Shown: one piece after another, positions 60,721 through 64,000 of the stretch
Numbering within the stretch: the stretch's first letter is position 1
Layout of the letters: the number at the start of each line of letters is the position of its first letter
Assembly (NCBI RefSeq): GCF_000238915.1
Contig: NZ_BAEG01000116.1
Location: forward strand, 21,501-85,500
Length of the DNA stretch: 64,000 nucleotides
Direction: 5' to 3'
From: Arthrobacter globiformis NBRC 12137
GTDB lineage: Bacteria > Actinomycetota > Actinomycetes > Actinomycetales > Micrococcaceae
Notes under the pieces: model-generated
Told to the model about the DNA's origin: nothing
Database searches by the model: none
Seen by the model: only the letters and a program-made list of their open reading frames with translations
Made by a program: the position numbers and the translations under genes

Positions 60721-62619
60721 ATGACAATCAATAGTGACGTCACTATCGATGAAAGCAGTGAAGACGGTCGGGCCTCGGGGGTGGAACCGGTGTCGGAACG
60801 AGAACCTGAAACTCCCCAGGAGGACCTGGAACTCCTTCAGGCCCTTCGGGAAACCGAATCAGAACACGAAGAAGCGCGGCGCAGCAGCCACCTGTTCCGG
60901 AAGGGAGGCATCGACAAGGTAGTCTTCGGCGTCGCCGGAGTACTCACGCTGGCCTTTGTTGTCTGGGGATTTGCCGGCAGGGAGAATCTCGCCGCCACTT
61001 CCCAGGTGGTCCTGGACTGGGTCATGAAAAACACCGGCTGGCTGTTCGTCTCCCTCTCCTCCCTGTTCGTGGTCTACGTGCTGTGGCTGGCAGTCAGCCG
61101 CTTCGGAAACATTCCGCTGGGGAAAGACGCGGAAAAGCCCGAGTACTCCATGGTCTCGTGGGTCTCGATGATGTTCGCTGCGGGCATGGGCATCGGCCTG
61201 ATGTTCTATGGTGTGGCCGAGCCGCTTTACCACTACATCTCCCCGCCCCCGGGCACGGTTGACGGCCAGACTCCCGCTGCCATCCAGACGGCGATGGCAA
61301 CCTCGATCTTCCACTGGACCCTGCACCCGTGGGCCATGTATGCGGTGGTGGGCGTTGCCATGGCCTACGGGACCTACCGCCTTGGCCGCAAGCAGCTCAT
61401 TTCCACTGTCTTCACCTCCCTGTTCGGCATCAAGCGGGTGGAAGGCCCCATCGGCAAGCTCATCAACATGCTGGCCATCTTCGCCACGCTCTTCGGAACG
61501 GCAGCATCGCTCGGACTTGGTGCCCTGCAGATTGGCAGCGGCATGGCGTCCAACGGCTGGATCGGCGGCCAACTTGCCACTCCCGTGCTCGTGGTTATCG
61601 TTGCCGTGCTGACAGCCTGCTTCGTGGCCTCGGCGGTTTCCGGGATCAGCCGCGGCATCCAGTGGCTGTCCAACATCAACATGGTCCTGGCTGCAGTCCT
61701 GGCCGTCATCGTATTCGTGGCTGGGCCCACGCTCTTCATCCTGAACCTGATCCCGGCGGCAGTCGGCGACTATGCACGGGACCTGGCCGAGATGGCCTCC
61801 CGGACAGAGGCCGTCGGCGACGAAGCCCTGCGCACCTGGATGTCCGGCTGGACCATCTTCTACTGGGCCTGGTGGGTCTCCTGGACACCCTTCGTGGGCC
61901 TGTTCATCGCCCGCATCAGCCGCGGCCGCACCATCCGCCAGTTCGTCACCGGTGTCCTGCTGGTCCCCAGCGTGGTCAGCGTGATCTGGTTCGGCATCTT
62001 CGGCGGTGCCGCCGTCAACATTCAGTCCACTGCAGATGCCACCCCGGACGCCGGCGATGGCCTGGCCAAGATCGTCGACGGAACTCCCTCGATTTCCTTC
62101 GACGGCGCCCTGTTCGACCTGCTGCACCACCTGTCCCTCCCCACGGGCATCGCCGCGGCAGTCTCCGTCCTGGCGATGGTCCTGGTGGCCATCTTCTTTG
62201 TCACCGGCGCCGACGCAGCATCCATCGTGATGGGCTCGCTCAGCTCCGACGGCGCTGAAGAACCACGCCGCGGCGTCGTTATCTTCTGGGGCACCCTCAC
62301 CGGCGCCGTCGCAGCAGTGATGCTGCTCGCCGGTGGCGATAAGCCCGCCGAAGCGCTCTCCGGACTGCAGCGCATCACCATCGTGTCTGCGCTGCCATTC
62401 GTCGTCGTGATGTTGTTGATGTGCTTTGCCCTCACAAGGGACCTGCGCAGGGATCCGCTGTCACTGCGGAGACGGCTGGTCACGTCTGTCGTCGAGCGCT
62501 CCATCCGCAGTGGAGTCGAACAGCACGGCGGCGTCCAGTTCGATCTGGTGACCAAGCACGAATGTGACGAACGATGCGCCAACAATGAGCTTGATCCGAA
62601 CGGGCACAAGCACCACTGA
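60721..62619 (+). CDS. BCCT-family transporter (betaine/choline/carnitine type)
   Basis: A 632-residue membrane protein with 12 helices between about residues 75 and 600. Hallmarks are GMGIGLMFYGVAEPLYHY, the FHWTLHPWAMY segment and the family signature in W-A-W-W-V-S-W-T-P-F-V-G. ATG 60721 is the first start of the transporter proper. A 70-residue acidic N-terminal tail and a C-terminal tail with C-x3-C and H-x-H-H are cytoplasmic. It imports quaternary amines for osmoprotection or catabolism; with the sarcosine operon in the same region, glycine betaine is the likely substrate. Ends at a GC-rich hairpin. Confidence 0.93.
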   Translation: MTINSDVTIDESSEDGRASGVEPVSEREPETPQEDLELLQALRETESEHEEARRSSHLFRKGGIDKVVFGVAGVLTLAFVVWGFAGRENLAATSQVVLDWVMKNTGWLFVSLSSLFVVYVLWLAVSRFGNIPLGKDAEKPEYSMVSWVSMMFAAGMGIGLMFYGVAEPLYHYISPPPGTVDGQTPAAIQTAMATSIFHWTLHPWAMYAVVGVAMAYGTYRLGRKQLISTVFTSLFGIKRVEGPIGKLINMLAIFATLFGTAASLGLGALQIGSGMASNGWIGGQLATPVLVVIVAVLTACFVASAVSGISRGIQWLSNINMVLAAVLAVIVFVAGPTLFILNLIPAAVGDYARDLAEMASRTEAVGDEALRTWMSGWTIFYWAWWVSWTPFVGLFIARISRGRTIRQFVTGVLLVPSVVSVIWFGIFGGAAVNIQSTADATPDAGDGLAKIVDGTPSISFDGALFDLLHHLSLPTGIAAAVSVLAMVLVAIFFVTGADAASIVMGSLSSDGAEEPRRGVVIFWGTLTGAVAAVMLLAGGDKPAEALSGLQRITIVSALPFVVVMLLMCFALTRDLRRDPLSLRRRLVTSVVERSIRSGVEQHGGVQFDLVTKHECDERCANNELDPNGHKHH

Positions 62620-62625
62620 GCGCTG

Positions 62626-62669
62626 AGCGGCCGGATCCGGGTGGCACAAGCCACCTGGGTCCGGCCGCT
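62626..62669. terminator. GC-rich hairpin after the BCCT gene
   Basis: Arms 62626-62644 and 62651-62669 pair at 17 of 19 positions with a CACAAG loop. There is no T run, so termination may be partial and let transcription reach the small gene at 62728. Confidence 0.65.
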
Positions 62670-62727
62670 CTGACGTTGGTCCTCTAAAGAAACGCACTCG
62701 CGGCTCACACTAGGAAAGGCATCTCAA

Positions 62728-62841
62728 ATGGCATCGGCGCCCGCCATGACACAGGTTGAAGCGAAGTCGGATGAAGACCGCCCTGTTGATGAATGCGACT
62801 ATCACGGTTGCTTCTTCTGTTCCGGCCCGGAGACCGACTGA
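62728..62841 (+). CDS. 37-residue Cys-rich peptide
   Basis: A small gene with AGGAAAGG upstream of ATG 62728. The 37-residue product has an acidic first half and a C-terminal motif with Cys23, His26, Cys28 and Cys31 (CDYHGCFFC), followed by S-G-P and an acidic end. The spacing suits a metal or disulfide site. I do not recognise it. It may be co-transcribed with the BCCT gene 108 bases upstream, whose own C-terminal tail also carries Cys and His. Alternatives are a RiPP-like precursor, though no modifying enzyme is nearby, or a small metal-binding regulator. Confidence 0.55.
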   Translation: MASAPAMTQVEAKSDEDRPVDECDYHGCFFCSGPETD

Positions 62842-62847
62842 CTGCCG

Positions 62848-63165
62848 CTACATCACCCCGGTGTGGCCGGCACCCCCGCCGTCCTTGCTGTTAGCCCGGT
62901 CCTCGCACAGCCGGAACGCGATGTCCGCGGCCCGGGCAGTCGCCTCCCTGGAACCCTCCGCGTTACCCCCGCCGGCTTTATGGCCGGCGACGTAGCCCAC
63001 CATGTAAGCCGTCACCGGTGCCGCGGCATGGATTACTTGATCCGCAGCTTTCCTGGCCACGTCAAGCAGCAGCTCCTGATCGACGTCAAGATCCGGGATC
63101 TGCAACGCCTTCGCCAACTGCTCGCACCACTCGGACAGGACCTGCATTTCATCGTCGACTGCCAT
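62848..63165 (-). CDS. DUF6457-type small protein
   Basis: A 105-residue, mostly helical protein with AAGGAG before ATG 63165. The pattern L-x-x-W-C-x-x-L-A near the N-terminus, D-x-D-x-x-L-L-D-V-A-R in the middle and AAPVTAYMVGYVAGH is that of DUF6457 domains. That family is often found alone or attached to molybdenum-cofactor proteins such as MobA in actinobacteria. No molybdenum gene is in the window. It converges on the Cys-rich peptide gene with 6 bases between. Confidence 0.75.
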   Translation of the reverse strand: MAVDDEMQVLSEWCEQLAKALQIPDLDVDQELLLDVARKAADQVIHAAAPVTAYMVGYVAGHKAGGGNAEGSREATARAADIAFRLCEDRANSKDGGGAGHTGVM

Positions 63166-63301
63166 GATCTCTCCTTGTACAGAACACTTCCACTGGAAGC
63201 TCGTGCCCCGACCCTACAAGGCATGGCGACGTAAGTCATGGGGTTTTTGCTGGCTGTGCCGTCGTTGCCATGAGGCCGGCTTCGGGCCTGCCCACGCCAC
63301 G

Positions 63302-63346
63302 TTGACGCAGCTAAGTTCCGGCGCATACGATCGCTTATATATCAGT
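63302..63346 (+). promoter_or_regulatory. promoter and candidate GntR half-operator upstream of the formaldehyde dehydrogenase
   Basis: TTGACG (63302-63307) and TACGAT (63326-63331), 18 bases apart, form a good promoter. ATATATCAGT at 63337-63346, at the expected start point, is identical to 10 bases of the palindrome ACTGATATATCAGT in the sarcosine operon promoter. The remaining 150 bases to the gene are an unassigned leader with a further ATATCA and CATATCAG. Confidence 0.5.
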
Positions 63347-63496
63347 TACCTAGCTCACAGATATCAAAGGCATATCAGCCGCGCCGCTGATGGCCACCCA
63401 CAAGACCTCCGGCCCCCGCTCCCCCCGCAAGACAGTGCCAAGCGCCTGCTGGGTGGACTGTATGAGCCGCAGAACACCCGAAAGGAACGCGATTTC

Positions 63497-64000
63497 ATGG
63501 TTCATAAAGTGAAGGCAGTTGTTGTCAGGGCGAAGGATGCTCCGGTGTCGGTGGAGACGATTTTGGTGCCGGATCCTGGGCCGGGGGAGGCGTTGGTGGA
63601 TGTGCTGACGTGCGGGGTGTGTCATACGGATTTGCATTACAAGCTGGGCGGGATTGGGGATGAGTTCCCGTATTTGCTGGGTCATGAGGCGACCGGTGTG
63701 GTCTCGGCCGTGGGTGAGGGTGTGACCGAGGTTGCTGTTGGTGACCGGGTGATCCTGAATTGGCGTGCGGTGTGCGGGCAGTGCCGGGCGTGCGCGAAGG
63801 GCCAGGCCCAGTATTGTTTCAACACGGCGAACGCGTCGCAGAAGATGACCCTGGAAGACGGCACGGTGCTGTCTCCGGCGTTGGGGATCGGGGCGTTCGC
63901 GGAGAAGACCCTGGTCGCCGCGGGTCAGTGCACGAAGGTCGATGAGGACGCGGACGCGGCCGCGGTGGGTTTGTTGGGGTGCGGGGTGATGGCCGGGATC
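63497..64000 (+). CDS. mscR: S-(hydroxymethyl)mycothiol dehydrogenase (partial, runs off the window)
   Basis: The first 168 residues of a zinc-dependent medium-chain dehydrogenase, with AAAGGAA upstream. The catalytic zinc site is started by TCGVCHTDLHY and GHEATG. The structural zinc site has the four-cysteine pattern C-x2-C-x2-C-x7-C. The subgroup is that of mycothiol-dependent formaldehyde dehydrogenases of actinobacteria, which oxidise the formaldehyde-mycothiol adduct. Codon use differs from its neighbours: many TTG, GGT, GAT and G-ending codons rather than C-ending ones. Identity is good; benzyl alcohol dehydrogenase-like enzymes are the alternative. Confidence 0.85.
   Translation, partial: MVHKVKAVVVRAKDAPVSVETILVPDPGPGEALVDVLTCGVCHTDLHYKLGGIGDEFPYLLGHEATGVVSAVGEGVTEVAVGDRVILNWRAVCGQCRACAKGQAQYCFNTANASQKMTLEDGTVLSPALGIGAFAEKTLVAAGQCTKVDEDADAAAVGLLGCGVMAGI

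Noticed and set aside
62728..62841. Interpretation of the Cys-rich peptide as a mycofactocin or other RiPP precursor
   Set aside because: No radical SAM enzyme, chaperone-like partner or other modifying enzyme is in the window, and the C-terminal sequence does not match the mycofactocin precursor.

Overview
The window is high-GC DNA from an actinobacterium, most likely a soil member of the Micrococcaceae (Arthrobacter, Pseudarthrobacter or Paenarthrobacter). The reasons are the GC-rich third codon positions, a heterotetrameric sarcosine oxidase operon, a mycothiol-type formaldehyde dehydrogenase, a REP-like repeat of the kind I associate with these genomes, and the density of IclR, GntR and TetR catabolic clusters. 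I see no rRNA, tRNA, CRISPR array, phage or insertion sequence.

Layout. 1-3.6 kb: two tandem aminoglycoside-phosphotransferase-fold proteins and a UDP-glucose dehydrogenase, probably one sugar-modification operon. 3.6-4.9 kb: a small basic protein and an ArsR/SRPBCC pair. 5.0-9.7 kb: a CoA-dependent acid catabolic operon (crotonase, acyl-CoA synthetase, MFS transporter) divergent from a LysR regulator. 9.7-17.2 kb: a 50-residue protein, then hydroxypyruvate isomerase, tartronate semialdehyde reductase, glyoxylate carboligase, glycerate kinase, allantoinase and a winged-helix regulator, i.e. glyoxylate and allantoin use, headed by a promoter with two tandem IclR-type operators. 17.3-27.5 kb: a peroxiredoxin and the operon glyA-soxBDAG-sdaA-purU, which takes sarcosine to glycine, serine and pyruvate and drains one-carbon units; a divergent GntR regulator sits on a shared palindromic operator.

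27.7-31.5 kb holds secreted or membrane proteins and a LuxR-type regulator. 31.6-55.6 kb is the most striking region: a quercetin 2,3-dioxygenase-like bicupin, a DUF3500 protein, an FAD aromatic hydroxylase, an FAH-family hydrolase, three esterase-like hydrolases, two alpha-L-rhamnosidases (GH78), a GH1 beta-glucosidase, a peptide-type ABC importer and IclR/TetR regulators. Together they read as an uptake and degradation system for flavonoid rhamnosides of the rutin or quercitrin type. Three promoters in it carry the same palindrome (TTTCA-N5-TGAAA), two of them with an identical 15-mer, which suggests an IclR regulon.

55.7-60.2 kb contains a small secreted protein, an orphan hexulose-6-phosphate synthase, a lysine-rich mini-protein fused by start/stop overlap to an alanine-dehydrogenase-like oxidoreductase, a GNAT acetyltransferase and a second IclR regulator. 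60.7-64.0 kb carries a BCCT (betaine-type) transporter, a 37-residue Cys-rich peptide, a DUF6457 protein and the first half of S-(hydroxymethyl)mycothiol dehydrogenase. The BCCT importer, sarcosine operon, hexulose-6-phosphate synthase and formaldehyde dehydrogenase fit one theme: methylated glycine compounds enter, are demethylated, and the formaldehyde is captured or oxidised. All function calls are from reading the sequence; none has been checked against a database.
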